Positions 45,680 through 55,155 of a stretch of DNA of 64,000 nucleotides are shown here, piece after piece (position 1 is the stretch's first letter; the number at the start of each line of letters is the position of its first letter). This stretch comes from Nocardia arthritidis (GTDB lineage: Bacteria; Actinomycetota; Actinomycetes; Mycobacteriales; Mycobacteriaceae). The translations under genes and the position numbers were made by a program. The notes below the pieces were generated by a model. That model saw nothing but the letters and a program-made list of their open reading frames with translations, was not told where the DNA came from and did no database searches. The DNA is taken from the NCBI RefSeq assembly GCF_011801145.1, contig NZ_CP046172.1:8494001-8558000 (forward strand), written 5' to 3'.

Positions 45680-46095
45680 CGACGCAATGCCGCCCGGTAC
45701 GCCCCGGCGAGCGTACCGCGCAGGAAGTTCGCCCAACTGAAGTGGTCGTGCCACAAGACGATTCGGCCGTCCCGGAGTTCGAAGGTGCCCTGCACCCAGA
45801 ACGCGATGCGCACCGGACCGAAGCGCAGCACATCCGTGCGGTCGCTCAGCACCACGTTGCCCGCCGCGGCGATGTGGTGCATTTCGGCGGAGAAGCCGAG
45901 CCAATCCCGGTTCAGTCCGCGGATCAGCGCGGCGACCCGGTCGCGGCCGCGCACATCCGGCAGCGAGGTGTTCTTCCAGACGATCTCCGGGTCGAGCAGC
46001 CGCACCGCCTCGGCGACCGCGCCGAGTTCCATCGCCGCGAAAAACTCGCGCACCGTGGTGATCGCATCCTGTTGGAGTTCCGGTTCCTCGGTCAT
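45676..46095 (-). CDS. limonene-1,2-epoxide hydrolase-like NTF2-fold enzyme
   Basis: 139 residues. The NTF2 cone is evident (AITTVREFFAAMELGAVAEA; LLDPEIVWKNTSLPDVRGRD). The catalytic Asp-Arg-Asp set of LEH enzymes can be matched: VLSDRTDVLRF supplies Arg and Asp, and FELRDGRIVLWHDHF supplies the second Asp. It may open an epoxide made by a neighbouring oxygenase. It lies 13 bp downstream of a TetR gene on the same strand. Confidence 0.75.
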   Translation of the reverse strand: MTEEPELQQDAITTVREFFAAMELGAVAEAVRLLDPEIVWKNTSLPDVRGRDRVAALIRGLNRDWLGFSAEMHHIAAAGNVVLSDRTDVLRFGPVRIAFWVQGTFELRDGRIVLWHDHFSWANFLRGTLAGAYRAALRR

Positions 46096-46108
46096 GATCC
46101 GAGGGTAG

Positions 46109-46846
46109 TCAGCGCCGGGTCGCGATGAGTACGCCCAGGCCGTCGAGGATGCGCTCGATGCCGAAGTTCAGCGCGTTGTTCCGGTCCGGATCGACATCGG
46201 GTGCAGCGCCGGCCTGCTCATCGGCGAATGCGGCGGCGACGGCCGGAAATCGATCACCGGCCGCGGTCATCATCTGGGCCAATTGCGCCGCGACATCCTG
46301 CTCGGCCTGCTGGTGGCTCGCCGACCCGAGTTGTTCGGCGAGGCTGCGGACGTGCCCGTTGAGCAGGACGACGGTGTCGAGTCGCTCCGATCCGCGCAGG
46401 CCGGTGCCGTCGAGTGCGGTGAGCGCGGCCTCCAACCAGCCCATTTCGTTCGGGCCGATGGGGCGCACACCGGCGGTGAGCCGGATCGTCCACGGGTGCG
46501 CGAGGTAGCGCTCGAACATCGTTTCCGCCCAGACGCGCAGGCCGGCGCGCCACGGTTCCTCGGCCGAAACCCGTTGTGCCGCGGTCATATCCGGCGGCGC
46601 ACCCATTCCGGTGTCGAACATCAGCGCGATCAGCTGCTCTTTGCCTGGAACGTAACGGTACAGCGACATCTTGGTGAAGCCGAGCCGTTCGGCCAGGCGC
46701 TGCATGGACAGGTTGGCCAGACCTTCGGCGTCGGCGATGGCGATGGCCTCGGCGACGATCCCGTCCAGGGTCAGGGCGGGTTTGGGTCCGCGCTTCGGCC
46801 GCTGCTGGATGCCCCAGAGCAGTTCGGCGGTGGTGGGTGACGGCAT
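46109..46846 (-). CDS. TetR-family transcriptional regulator
   Basis: 245 residues. The HTH reads LTLDGIVAEAIAIADAEGLA, then SMQRLAERLGFTKMSLYRYV. The ligand domain is of the tetracycline-repressor C-terminal type (WRAGLRVWAETMFERYLAHP). A 14-residue start before the Lys/Arg stretch is unusual but common in this subgroup. It is divergent from the FAD monooxygenase (46955) and co-directional with the LEH-like gene, so both are likely targets. Confidence 0.9.
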   Translation of the reverse strand: MPSPTTAELLWGIQQRPKRGPKPALTLDGIVAEAIAIADAEGLANLSMQRLAERLGFTKMSLYRYVPGKEQLIALMFDTGMGAPPDMTAAQRVSAEEPWRAGLRVWAETMFERYLAHPWTIRLTAGVRPIGPNEMGWLEAALTALDGTGLRGSERLDTVVLLNGHVRSLAEQLGSASHQQAEQDVAAQLAQMMTAAGDRFPAVAAAFADEQAGAAPDVDPDRNNALNFGIERILDGLGVLIATRR

Positions 46847-46869
46847 ATCGAGATCCTTTCAAATCCGAG

Positions 46870-46898
46870 TTGACAGGAAACTGTGTCCCTCATACTCT
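46870..46898 (+). promoter_or_regulatory. putative promoter of the FAD monooxygenase
   Basis: TTGACA at 46870-46875 and TACTCT at 46893-46898 are 17 bp apart. GTGTCC occurs twice around it (about 46884 and 46905), 21 bp apart, and could be half-sites for the TetR protein. Weak but well placed. Confidence 0.4.
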
Positions 46899-46954
46899 AA
46901 TTCGTGTCCGACGGAAACAGATTACGACGGACGCAGAACTTGAAGGAGCTCAGC

Positions 46955-48139
46955 ATGCGCAACCAGACCGTCCTCATCTCCGGCGCCAGCATCGCCGGGC
47001 CCGCGCTGGCCTATTGGTTGCAGCGGTACGGGTTCGCCGTCACCGTCGTCGAGCGGGCGCCCGAACTGCGGCGCGGCGGTCAGGCCGTGGACTTCACCGG
47101 CGAGACCCACCACGATGTCCTACGGCGGATGGGCATTCTGGACGACATCTACGCCCACCGGACCGGCACGACAGACGTTGTGTACGTCGACGAGAGCGGT
47201 AAGCAACTCGCCGTGATGTCCGGTGAATTCACCGGCGGTGATGTGGAGATCCTGCGCGGGGATCTGTCCAGGATCATGTACGAAAAGACCTACGAGTCCT
47301 GCGAATACATCTTCGGCGACTCGATCAGCGCGCTCACCGAGACCGACGACGGCGTGTGGGTGGAGTTCGAGAACGGTGCGCCGCGGCAGTTCGATCTGGT
47401 GTTCGGCGCGGATGGAATCCATTCGCGGGTACGGCGTTTGACGTTCGGACCGGAAAAGGACTACGTCAAGCACCTGGGCCACTACTACTGCATCGCGGGC
47501 TCGAGCCCGTGGCTCTCGCGCCCGGCGGGTGAGCGCAGCAGGGCGACTTCGTACGGCTACAACGTTCCGGGGCGCGTCGCCATCAGCGGCGGCTCGAAGG
47601 CGCATCAGTTCTACGTCTTCGCCGCACCCGAACTCGATTACCCCCGTGGCGATGTCGACGCGCAACGGCAGATCATCAAGGACACCTTCGCGGGCATGGG
47701 GTGGAAGGTGCCGCAGATGCTGACCGAACTGGACGGTTTCGACGACGTCTATCTCGACTCCGTCGCCCGCGTGCGCAAGATGAAGAGCTACACCCGCGGC
47801 CGGATCGCGCTGGTCGGCGACGCCGGATACGGAAACACCTTGGGCGGCTTCGGAACCGGGCAGGCAGTCGTCGGCGCGTACATCATCGCGGGTGAGCTGG
47901 CCGTCGCGGGCGGCGACCACACCGTCGCCTTCGATCGCTACAACGAGATCATGCGCGGCTACACCAAGATGTCCGAGCAGAGCTCCGCGGGCCGCTTCTT
48001 CGCCCCGAAGACCGCGCGCGGCATCAAGATCCGCAACTGGTTCCTCGGATCGAAGGCGATGGACCTGATGATGAAGATGGCCGAGAAGCAGAAGAACCTC
48101 GACCTGCCCGACTACCCGGCGCTGGTCGCCGCCAACTGA
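46955..48139 (+). CDS. FAD-dependent monooxygenase (PHBH-fold)
   Basis: 394 residues from ATG 46955 behind AAGGAG. Motifs: VLISGASIAGPALAYWLQRY, VVERAPELRRGGQAVDFTGE, LVFGADGIHSRVRR and IALVGDAGYGNTLGGFGTGQ. These define a class A flavoprotein monooxygenase. It shares long identical stretches with the monooxygenase at 4470, so the two are paralogues, but the C-terminal substrate-side regions differ. Control by the divergent TetR is likely. Confidence 0.9.
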   Translation: MRNQTVLISGASIAGPALAYWLQRYGFAVTVVERAPELRRGGQAVDFTGETHHDVLRRMGILDDIYAHRTGTTDVVYVDESGKQLAVMSGEFTGGDVEILRGDLSRIMYEKTYESCEYIFGDSISALTETDDGVWVEFENGAPRQFDLVFGADGIHSRVRRLTFGPEKDYVKHLGHYYCIAGSSPWLSRPAGERSRATSYGYNVPGRVAISGGSKAHQFYVFAAPELDYPRGDVDAQRQIIKDTFAGMGWKVPQMLTELDGFDDVYLDSVARVRKMKSYTRGRIALVGDAGYGNTLGGFGTGQAVVGAYIIAGELAVAGGDHTVAFDRYNEIMRGYTKMSEQSSAGRFFAPKTARGIKIRNWFLGSKAMDLMMKMAEKQKNLDLPDYPALVAAN

Positions 48140-48148
48140 ATTCGGCTC

Positions 48149-48178
48149 GATCCGCCAAGGCTCTGGTCCCGGCGGATC
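48149..48178 (+). terminator. possible terminator after the FAD monooxygenase
   Basis: GATCCGCC (48149-48156) pairs with GGCGGATC (48171-48178), 14-base loop, followed by GGCTGTGTTTCG. Weak. Confidence 0.4.
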
Positions 48179-48272
48179 GGCTGTGTTTCGATGGAACCCG
48201 GGCGGGGTGGGGCGCGTCTAAACGGGTCAGGACGGTACTGACGAAAGGGGCGACGGCGATGGGGGCCTCGAC

Positions 48273-49487
48273 ATGAGAAGGACCGACGGACGCACGATCT
48301 CCAATCCCGAGAACGTGCAAAGCTTTTCGCATCAGGCGATCAAGGACGCCGCCGACAAGATGAACCCGGAGGCGCTGCACGGCGCGCTCGACTCCTGGTC
48401 GTCGCTGTCGAAAACGGTGACCAAAGCGGGCGAACAGTTCGAGACCGCGATCAGCAAGACGATCGAGCAGCACTGGGAGGGCGCGACCGCCGACAAGGCG
48501 GTGCAGCGCCTCCGTGAGTTCGTGTTGCGCGTCGCGGAATTCGGCAACGCGCTCGACCAGCAGAAGGATCCGCTCGCGGCGGCGGCATCGGCCGCGGCGC
48601 TGTTCAAGGCCGCGGTGCCCGCACCGGTCACCGGCGCCGCCGCCGAGGTGCGCAACGAGCTGGAGCAGCAGGCCCGCGACGATATGAGCACGTATTACGT
48701 GCAGCCGTACAGCGCCACCGCGCCCACCATTCCGACCCTGCCGCCGCCGGTGGATGTGGTTGTGACGCCGTCGGATACCGCGCCGGTGGTAGGCCCGGCG
48801 GTCGACGATTCCGGTCAGCCGCAGACGCCTTCCACGACGCCCAGCGATTCGGACAGCTCGCCGGACAAGAAGCCGACGCAGCACGAGAAGCCGGAAAACA
48901 ATGGCAAGCCGGAGAATCCGGGCAAGCCGGAGGAGCAGGCGAAATCCGACGACAAGGGCAAGACTGCGGATAGCGCGAAGCAGGATGCGGTTGCGCCACA
49001 GTCCGTTTCGAATACACAGCCGGTGCCCGCGACACAACCGGTCTCGGTAACCCAACCGGTCTCGTTCACGCCGTCCACCGATCGGACGTCCACCACATCG
49101 TACGTACCGACCGTTCCGCCGAGCCGGGTAGCGACCGCACCCGCGTCGGTCGACACCCCACCGAGCCGGACCGGGACCCCGCATGCGCCCGGCAGCACCC
49201 ACGGCACGCCGAACGCGCCGAGCGCACCGGCACCGCACGGCCAGCCCGGGATATCCCGCGCACCGCAACCCGTCGCACCCGCGGCGGCCGCCGCGCAGCC
49301 CACGGTGCCCGTCAAGACCGGAACCACCGGCGGCGCAGGCTATTCCGGATTCCTGCCACCGGGCGTCGCCGCTCGCCGCGAACAGGACGACGCCCACAAA
49401 TCGGCCAAATACCTGCGCTCCGAGGAAAACGCGAAGAAACTACTCGGCGAGGTGGAGAAAACGGTCCCGCCGGTCTTCGGCGCGTGA
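48273..49487 (+). CDS. WXG100/PPE-like secreted protein of type VII family with disordered middle
   Basis: 404 residues. The N-terminal about 125 residues are helical with a WxG turn (EQHWEGATADKAVQRLREFV), like WXG100/PPE proteins. The middle (about 150-360) is disordered, rich in Pro, Thr and Lys, with TQPVS repeats. A conserved end follows: FLPPGVAARREQDDAHKSAK, then YLRSEENAKKLL, which includes a Y-x-x-x-E pattern like the general ESX secretion motif. An EspG gene follows, supporting type VII export with EspG as chaperone. Substrate role is unknown. Confidence 0.72.
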   Translation: MRRTDGRTISNPENVQSFSHQAIKDAADKMNPEALHGALDSWSSLSKTVTKAGEQFETAISKTIEQHWEGATADKAVQRLREFVLRVAEFGNALDQQKDPLAAAASAAALFKAAVPAPVTGAAAEVRNELEQQARDDMSTYYVQPYSATAPTIPTLPPPVDVVVTPSDTAPVVGPAVDDSGQPQTPSTTPSDSDSSPDKKPTQHEKPENNGKPENPGKPEEQAKSDDKGKTADSAKQDAVAPQSVSNTQPVPATQPVSVTQPVSFTPSTDRTSTTSYVPTVPPSRVATAPASVDTPPSRTGTPHAPGSTHGTPNAPSAPAPHGQPGISRAPQPVAPAAAAAQPTVPVKTGTTGGAGYSGFLPPGVAARREQDDAHKSAKYLRSEENAKKLLGEVEKTVPPVFGA

Positions 49488-49680
49488 TGCGCGCGCGAAT
49501 CGCCCTGCGGGGCGGCGGAATTCGGGTTGGCCCGGGCCGGTGGCATTACCGGGTTCAGTCCAGTGGGGTCCGGCACGACAAGCCTCAGCGCGACAGGATT
49601 CGACACAGCCGAGGTCGGTGCGGCGACGCGCCGCGCGGCCGGGTTCGGGGTGGTTGGAATTCGGGGGTGGTGAGTGTGCG

Positions 49681-50418
49681 GTGAAGGCGCAGTGGGCGCT
49701 GTCGGCGGAGCAGTTCGCGGCGGCGTGGTTCGGCACCGGGTTGGATCGGATGCCGTTTCCGTTCCGGTTCACCAGCCGGTTTTCCGGGTTGCACGAATAT
49801 CAGGCGTATCAGCGACAATTCCGGCTGGAGCTGGCCAGGGAGGAGCGGGCATCGCTGCAGCGCGCCATTCAGGTGCTGGCCAGACCCGATTGGCGGATCG
49901 AACTTTTCGGCACCGACAACACCCGCGACGGCGTGGAGATCCGGGTCGTCGGCTGCGCCACCCGCAATGGGATCGCGGTGATCGCCGAACAGTCCCCCGC
50001 GCCCGACGGCGGCCCGGTCCGGCTGCGCCGCTGCCGCCCCGACCAACTCGCCACCGAGCTCATCCGGGTGCTGCCCGAGAAACCATCCGGCACCGCGGGC
50101 GAAAAGAGTTTCCTACTCGAAGATCTCAACGACGACCGCACGGACCTGTCCGGCAACGCACCCGCCACCGAGGTCAAGGACCGCTACCGCCGCTTCTGGC
50201 GGCAACCCTGCGACACCAAAGGGACCGTCGTTGTCCTCCTGGGCCCCCGCAACGCCGCTCCCCTGCGCACCGGCCGCCTCCGCTGGATCGACACCACCGA
50301 CGGCCGCTACTGCGAAATCCCCGCCAACCGGGCCCGCATGATCCGCCCCGCCACCATCAGCGATATCAGCAGGTATTTGGACGAGGCGATCATCCGCGCG
50401 AAGGCGCGGTTGGATTAG
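49681..50418 (+). CDS. espG: EspG-family ESX secretion-associated chaperone
   Basis: 245 residues from GTG 49681. The family start AQWALSAEQFAAAWFGTGLD with RMPFPFRF is clear, followed by alternating strands such as WRIELFGTDNTRDGVEIRVV and a conserved DIRYLD-like C-terminal helix (ISDISRYLDEAIIRAKARL). EspG binds PE/PPE-type substrates in the cytosol and delivers them to the ESX machinery. No ecc, esx or mycP gene is in the window, so this pair is an orphan that would use a remote secretion system. The gap to the upstream gene is 193 bp. Confidence 0.82.
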   Translation: MKAQWALSAEQFAAAWFGTGLDRMPFPFRFTSRFSGLHEYQAYQRQFRLELAREERASLQRAIQVLARPDWRIELFGTDNTRDGVEIRVVGCATRNGIAVIAEQSPAPDGGPVRLRRCRPDQLATELIRVLPEKPSGTAGEKSFLLEDLNDDRTDLSGNAPATEVKDRYRRFWRQPCDTKGTVVVLLGPRNAAPLRTGRLRWIDTTDGRYCEIPANRARMIRPATISDISRYLDEAIIRAKARLD

Positions 50419-50802
50419 CGGCGAACCATCCGGTTGCGAATGTGGTTGTGCCGCTAGGACGACAGCGCCGCCCCAGGTGGGCACGGGTTTACTCGAGTGG
50501 TGGCGGCTCGTTTTCGCAGCCGCACCCCGTCTTCGAACCGCGCATTGTCTGTACGGGGTGTGCACCATAGAGACGGAGTGCGGCAGCGTCTGGAGAAGCC
50601 TTGGGCATGATCAACGCGGCCACTCGGTTGCTTTAATTGGGACGAAACACCGCTCAGCAATGCGCTACGCGCCTATTCTCAGGCGATTACGTCGTCGTAG
50701 CGGCGCGACCACCGGCCCAGCACACCGATCCCTCGCGACAGGCCCGACGCCGTCAGGGCGCGCCCACCGCGCTAGGGATTTGCTGGACGCTACCCTGCCC
50801 GC
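50419..50802. other. 384-bp intergenic region
   Basis: No gene, RNA or clear repeat seen. The base composition is slightly lower in GC than the flanks. It must contain the promoter of the HNH gene. Confidence 0.35.
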
Positions 50803-51537
50803 ATGGACGCCCGCGCATCCCGGCGACGGCGCTTCCGGCGTGGCGCCGGGGCGGCGTTGGTGCTCGCGCTGTGTGTCGGCGCGGCCGGATTGGCGCTGTG
50901 GTTGAACCATCGGGATATCGCCGAGCCGCGGCAATCGACACAATCGTCAACGACATCGTTTCCGCCCGATGCGCAGCAAGCACGGAACATGTTGAGCGCC
51001 TTGACCGTAGCCTGGAACGACCATTGGGAGTCGTACGCCCGCAACGCATTCGGTCCCGGCTGGGCGGGCCGGGGCGGCGAGCCGACGCTCGCGGGCGGAT
51101 GCACGGCGCGAGATGTGGTGCTGCGGCGGGATCTGCGGGAAATCAAAGCGGCGCAGCGCGATCCGTGCACCGTCCTTTCGGGTGTGGTCGACGATCCGTA
51201 CAGCGGAATCCGCTTGTCCTACAACCGTTTCAAAGCGGGCGATATCGAGATCGACCATCTGGTCGCGCTCGGCGACGCATGGCGTTCCGGGGCCTGGGCC
51301 TGGCCCGACGAGCAGCGCGAGCGGTTCGCCAACGATGTGGACAACCTGCTCGTCGTGCGCAAGCAGGCCAACCAGGACAAGGGCAGTAAGTCGCCGGACC
51401 GGTGGCGTCCGCGTCCCGAATACTGGTGCGAGTACGGAAAACGTTGGGTGGCCGTCAAATCCCGCTACGGGCTGCACGTCACCCCGCCGGAGCGGGACGC
51501 GCTCACCCAATTGCTCGACGCTTGCCCGCCACCCTGA
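50803..51537 (+). CDS. secreted/anchored HNH-type endonuclease (DUF1524)
   Basis: 244 residues. An Arg-rich start and one hydrophobic helix (GAALVLALCVGAAGLALWL) give a signal anchor. The DUF1524 (GmrSD C-terminal) nuclease follows: CTARDVVLRRDL, DIEIDHLVALGDAWRSGA (DHxxA metal site), DVDNLLVVRKQANQDKGSKS and PDRWRPRPEYWCEYGKRWV. It probably cleaves DNA outside the cytoplasm; nutrient uptake or competition are options. It overlaps the convergent TetR gene by 73 bp. Confidence 0.88.
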   Translation: MDARASRRRRFRRGAGAALVLALCVGAAGLALWLNHRDIAEPRQSTQSSTTSFPPDAQQARNMLSALTVAWNDHWESYARNAFGPGWAGRGGEPTLAGGCTARDVVLRRDLREIKAAQRDPCTVLSGVVDDPYSGIRLSYNRFKAGDIEIDHLVALGDAWRSGAWAWPDEQRERFANDVDNLLVVRKQANQDKGSKSPDRWRPRPEYWCEYGKRWVAVKSRYGLHVTPPERDALTQLLDACPPP

Positions 51538-52130
51538 CCCGCACCTGCGGCGGCGAGGTGCGCCGCGACCAAGGTGTCCAGCAGGATGTCCATCTCGAGC
51601 CAGGGAAAGCTCGGCCGGTCCTGGCGCAGGGTGATCAATCCATGCATTCCGGCCCACAGGCAGGAGGCGGTGGCGGTGGGATCGGCGCTGCCGCAGTCGC
51701 GCACCGCGTCGACCATCATCCGGAATACCGGCAGCCCGGGAAGCTGTTCGTCGGTGGGCTCCCAACCGGGCGCACCCGCCGTGCCGAACAGCACCCGATA
51801 GTGTCCGGGGTTGCGCAGGCCGTATTCGCAATAGGCGCGGCAGATTTCGCGAAGCCTGGCCTGCGGGTCCGGCCCGCGCGCGGCCGAAAGTGCCTCGCGC
51901 AGTTCAGCGAAGCGCACCCTGAATACTGCGGTGAGCAGCTCGCGCCGGTCCGCGAAATGCAGGTAGACGCTCTGCGGGGCGATACCCGCCGTGCGGGCCA
52001 CCGCACGCAGCGACAGCGATTCCTCACCGTCGAGGGTTTCCAGCAACCGGCTGGCCGCCTCGACGAGTTCTTCGCGTAATCGCGCGCCCTCACCTCGCCG
52101 GTTGCGCCCACGCGGGGTTTTCGCCGTCAC
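51465..52130 (-). CDS. TetR-family transcriptional regulator
   Basis: 221 residues from GTG 52130. The HTH is LREELVEAASRLLETLDGEE, then LSLRAVARTAGIAPQSVYLHF with the following ADRRELLTAVF. The ligand domain contains CRAYCEYGLRNPGHYRVLFG, as in the TetR_C_13-like group. Divergent from the MBL hydrolase at 52199; the operator-like dyad at 52133-52150 abuts its start, so autoregulation plus control of the hydrolase is likely. Confidence 0.9.
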   Translation of the reverse strand: MTAKTPRGRNRRGEGARLREELVEAASRLLETLDGEESLSLRAVARTAGIAPQSVYLHFADRRELLTAVFRVRFAELREALSAARGPDPQARLREICRAYCEYGLRNPGHYRVLFGTAGAPGWEPTDEQLPGLPVFRMMVDAVRDCGSADPTATASCLWAGMHGLITLRQDRPSFPWLEMDILLDTLVAAHLAAAGAGQGGGQASSNWVSASRSGGVTCSP

Positions 52131-52132
52131 CT

Positions 52133-52150
52133 TGACAGGTTAACAAGTCA
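52133..52150. promoter_or_regulatory. TetR operator-like dyad
   Basis: TGACAGGTTAACAAGTCA: symmetric TGAC..GTTAAC..GTCA. It overlaps a TTGACA (-35-like) and lies 3 bp from the tetR start. A second perfect palindrome AGACAGCTGTCT sits at 52174-52185 in the same gap. Confidence 0.6.
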
Positions 52151-52198
52151 GGTGTCCACTTACAACCATAACCAGACAGCTGTCTACATAGGAAAACC

Positions 52199-52948
52199 AT
52201 GGCCGTCACCGTGACCCGCATCGTCCACGCCAGCGTGCTACTCGACTTCGGCGGAGCCCGCATCCTCACCGATCCGTGGCTGTCCGAGCGCCCCTTCTAC
52301 TACCAGGGCGAGCCGCGCAGCATCGCCACCGCCGCCGATCTCCCCGAACTCGCGGGCATCGTGATCAGCCACGCGCACTACGACCACTGCGATCTCGGCG
52401 CGCTGGTCGGATACCCGAATAAAGAGGTGCCGTTCGCGGTGGTCAGGGGGCTGGCCGCGAAAGTGCGGGCCGCGGGATTCCGCAATGTGGTCGAGCTCGA
52501 TCCGTGGCAGCGGACCCATCTCGGCCCGGTCGAGGTGACCGCTGCACCGGCCGCGCACGGCGTCCCCGAAATAACCTTCGTGCTGCGCGCCGACGGCAGC
52601 ACCGTCTACTTCGGCGCGGATACGCTGCGCGTCCCGGAACTCGATGAAATCGCAAGGCGTTACCCGGATTTGGATCTCGCGCTGCTCCCGATAAACGGCC
52701 TGCGCATCCGTCCCGCGTTCAACAAACAGGTCGTGATGAACGCCGAGGAGGCCGCCGACCTCACCCGAACCCTGCGACCGCGCATCGCCGTACCAATCCA
52801 CTACGCATTCACCAGCGGCCGACTCGGTGACCTCGTCATGACCAGATCCGATCGCAATCGCACCGACCTATTCGTCGATGCCGCAAGCGATATCGCGCCG
52901 GAGACGACCGTGAGCGTGCTACCCACCGGGCAGCCACTGGCGCTTTAG
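52199..52948 (+). CDS. metallo-beta-lactamase-fold hydrolase
   Basis: 249 residues. The HxHxDH metal motif is in IVISHAHYDHCDLGALVGYP; a later Asp is in VYFGADTLRVPEL and the last His in AVPIHYAFTSG. It resembles UlaG/RomA-like MBL hydrolases (lactonases or phosphodiesterases acting on lipids). No signal peptide. Controlled by the divergent TetR gene. It ends 3 bp before the convergent SGNH gene. Confidence 0.9.
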   Translation: MAVTVTRIVHASVLLDFGGARILTDPWLSERPFYYQGEPRSIATAADLPELAGIVISHAHYDHCDLGALVGYPNKEVPFAVVRGLAAKVRAAGFRNVVELDPWQRTHLGPVEVTAAPAAHGVPEITFVLRADGSTVYFGADTLRVPELDEIARRYPDLDLALLPINGLRIRPAFNKQVVMNAEEAADLTRTLRPRIAVPIHYAFTSGRLGDLVMTRSDRNRTDLFVDAASDIAPETTVSVLPTGQPLAL

Positions 52949-52951
52949 CGC

Positions 52952-53737
52952 TCAGCTGTTCGCGCGGATGGCGGCCTCCAGCATTTCCGCCTCGTGTTGG
53001 TGGCCGCGGGCGTTGGCGTGCATCGGTTGCGCGGGCTGCTCCGGGAACAGGCCCTCGGACCACCGAATGTCTTCCGGCGCACAGGCGTCCAGTCCGACGC
53101 TGGCCGGATAGACGTCGACGAAGACGGCATCGTGTGCGGCGGCAGCGGCGCGGGCCAGTTCGTTCACGGCGAGTACGCCGTTGTGGACCAGGTCGGCTTG
53201 CGCGGGCGGCAGCGGCACCTGCGGGAAGCAGCCGCCCGCCCGGATTCGTTCCAGTTTGCCCATCACGAAGACCTTCGCGGCCGGTGCGCGATCGTGGATA
53301 TCGGTGAGCAGCGCGTCGAGCACCGGCGCGACGGCGGCGCTGGATTCGCTGTCGTTGACGTAGTCGTTGATGCCGATATCCACCGAGACGATGGACGCGT
53401 CCGCGGTGAGCGCGTCGAGCTGCGGGGTGTCCGCGCCGCCTGGGATCTCCTGCGGCTGATACATGTTGATGATCTTCGCGCCGGAGCAGGTGGCGTCGCG
53501 CAGCGTCAGGCCGAGCGCCGCGGCGGTCAGGTGCGCGTAGTTGCGGTCGGAGCGGAAACAGCCGAACGGCTTCAGCTGGGTCGGGATGAATGGTCCGGCC
53601 GCCCCTGATTCACCGAGCGCGACATATACACCGGACGACCCGGCCGCGGACCACACCGAGGGCTGGGCGGCCGCGACGGGCATGCCGAGCACCGTCGCGA
53701 CCAGCACCGCTGTCCACAAGATCGATCGCTTGATCAA
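52952..53737 (-). CDS. secreted SGNH/GDSL hydrolase
   Basis: 261 residues from TTG 53737, chosen because AGGAGG lies 8 bp upstream and the start then directly precedes a good signal peptide (SILWTAVLVATVLGMPVAAA). The longer frame to 53767 has no such site. SGNH blocks: YVALGESGAAGPF (nucleophile Ser, GDS replaced by GES), VSVDIGINDY (Asn) and QPMHANARGHQ (His). Eight cysteine-rich loops are absent but several Cys could form disulfides. Likely an extracellular lipase or esterase. Confidence 0.85.
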   Translation of the reverse strand: MIKRSILWTAVLVATVLGMPVAAAQPSVWSAAGSSGVYVALGESGAAGPFIPTQLKPFGCFRSDRNYAHLTAAALGLTLRDATCSGAKIINMYQPQEIPGGADTPQLDALTADASIVSVDIGINDYVNDSESSAAVAPVLDALLTDIHDRAPAAKVFVMGKLERIRAGGCFPQVPLPPAQADLVHNGVLAVNELARAAAAAHDAVFVDVYPASVGLDACAPEDIRWSEGLFPEQPAQPMHANARGHQHEAEMLEAAIRANS

Positions 53738-53859
53738 CCTTCGTGCCTCCTGTCCGGACCTTCGCACCCAGGCTTAATTGTTTGCACACCTAACGGGAAA
53801 TCCGCTACTCGTGTTACAAGTAAGCCCAGCTGTGAAGACGTCCTGAACAGGGATGAAGC

Positions 53860-55155
53860 TCAGCCGAGCAGGCGCCAATCCTCCAGGCCCTGGTACAGCG
53901 GCACGCTCTGGGCCAATTTGGTGACCCGGGTCCGCAGGCTGTCCACATCCGAGGTCCCCGCCAGCGCGGAGGCGATGATGTCGGACACCTCGGTGAATTC
54001 GGCGTCGCCGAAGCCGCGGGTGGCCAGCGCGGCGGTGCCGATGCGCAGGCCGGAGGTGACCATCGGCGGCCGGGGGTCGAACGGAACGGCGTTGCGGTTC
54101 ACGGTGATTCCGATTTCGTGCAGCAGATCCTCGCCCTGCTGGCCGTCGAGTGCGGAATTGCGCAGGTCGACGAGCACCAGGTGCACGTCGGTGCCGCCGG
54201 TGAGCACGCTGATGCCCTTGTCCTTGACGTCGGCCGCGGTGAGCCGGTCGGCCAGGATCTTCGCGCCCGACAGCGTGCGCTCCTGCCGGTCGCGGAATTC
54301 CGCGCCTGCCGCGATCTTGAACGCGACCGCCTTCGCCGCGATCGCGTGCATCAGCGGGCCGCCCTGCTGGCCCGGGAACACCGAGCTGTTGAGCTTCTTG
54401 GCGAATTCCTGCTTGGCCAGGATCAGGCCCGAGCGCGGACCGCCCAGCGTCTTGTGCACGGTGGAGGACACCACGTCGGCGTGCGGCACCGGCGACGGGT
54501 GCAGCCCGGCCGCGACCAGCCCGGCGAAGTGCGCCATATCCACCCACAGGTAGGCGCCGACCTCGTCGGCGATCTCCCGGAACGCCGCGAAGTCCTGATG
54601 CCGCGGGTAGGCCGACCAGCCCGCGACGATCACCTTCGGCTTGGCGCCGATGGCGATCTTGCGCACCTCGTCCATATCGATGCGGTGGTCTTCCTTGCTG
54701 ACCCCGTACGAATGCACCTCGTAGAGCTTGCCGGAGAAGTTCAGCCGCATGCCGTGGGTGAGGTGACCGCCGTGCGCGAGGTCGAGGCCGAGCAGTTTGT
54801 CGCCCGGTTCCATCAGCGCCATCAGCACCGCGGCGTTGGCCTGCGCGCCGGAATGCGGCTGCACATTGGCGAATTCGGCGCCGAACAGCTCCTTGGCCCG
54901 GTCCCGCGCGAGGGTTTCGACGACGTCGACGTGCTCACAGCCGCCGTAGTAGCGCCGCCCCGGGTAGCCCTCGGCGTACTTGTTGGTGAGCACGCTGCCC
55001 TGCGCCTGCAACACCGCGCGCGGCACGAAGTTCTCCGAGGCGATCATCTCGAGCGTGTCGCGTTCCCTGGCCAACTCGCCTGCCATCGCGGCAGCGAGTT
55101 CGGGGTCGAGCTCACCGAGGGACTGAGTATTGACAGAGGCGGTCGTCTGCGTCAC
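53860..55155 (-). CDS. glyA: serine hydroxymethyltransferase
   Basis: 431 residues. Motifs: [60 protein letters not shown], and the PLP Lys in [16 protein letters not shown]. It interconverts serine and glycine and supplies one-carbon units. GTG 55155 overlaps the stop of the upstream TetR gene by 4 bp (GTGA), an uncommon coupling. Matches Rv1093. Confidence 0.97.
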   Translation of the reverse strand: MTQTTASVNTQSLGELDPELAAAMAGELARERDTLEMIASENFVPRAVLQAQGSVLTNKYAEGYPGRRYYGGCEHVDVVETLARDRAKELFGAEFANVQPHSGAQANAAVLMALMEPGDKLLGLDLAHGGHLTHGMRLNFSGKLYEVHSYGVSKEDHRIDMDEVRKIAIGAKPKVIVAGWSAYPRHQDFAAFREIADEVGAYLWVDMAHFAGLVAAGLHPSPVPHADVVSSTVHKTLGGPRSGLILAKQEFAKKLNSSVFPGQQGGPLMHAIAAKAVAFKIAAGAEFRDRQERTLSGAKILADRLTAADVKDKGISVLTGGTDVHLVLVDLRNSALDGQQGEDLLHEIGITVNRNAVPFDPRPPMVTSGLRIGTAALATRGFGDAEFTEVSDIIASALAGTSDVDSLRTRVTKLAQSVPLYQGLEDWRLLG

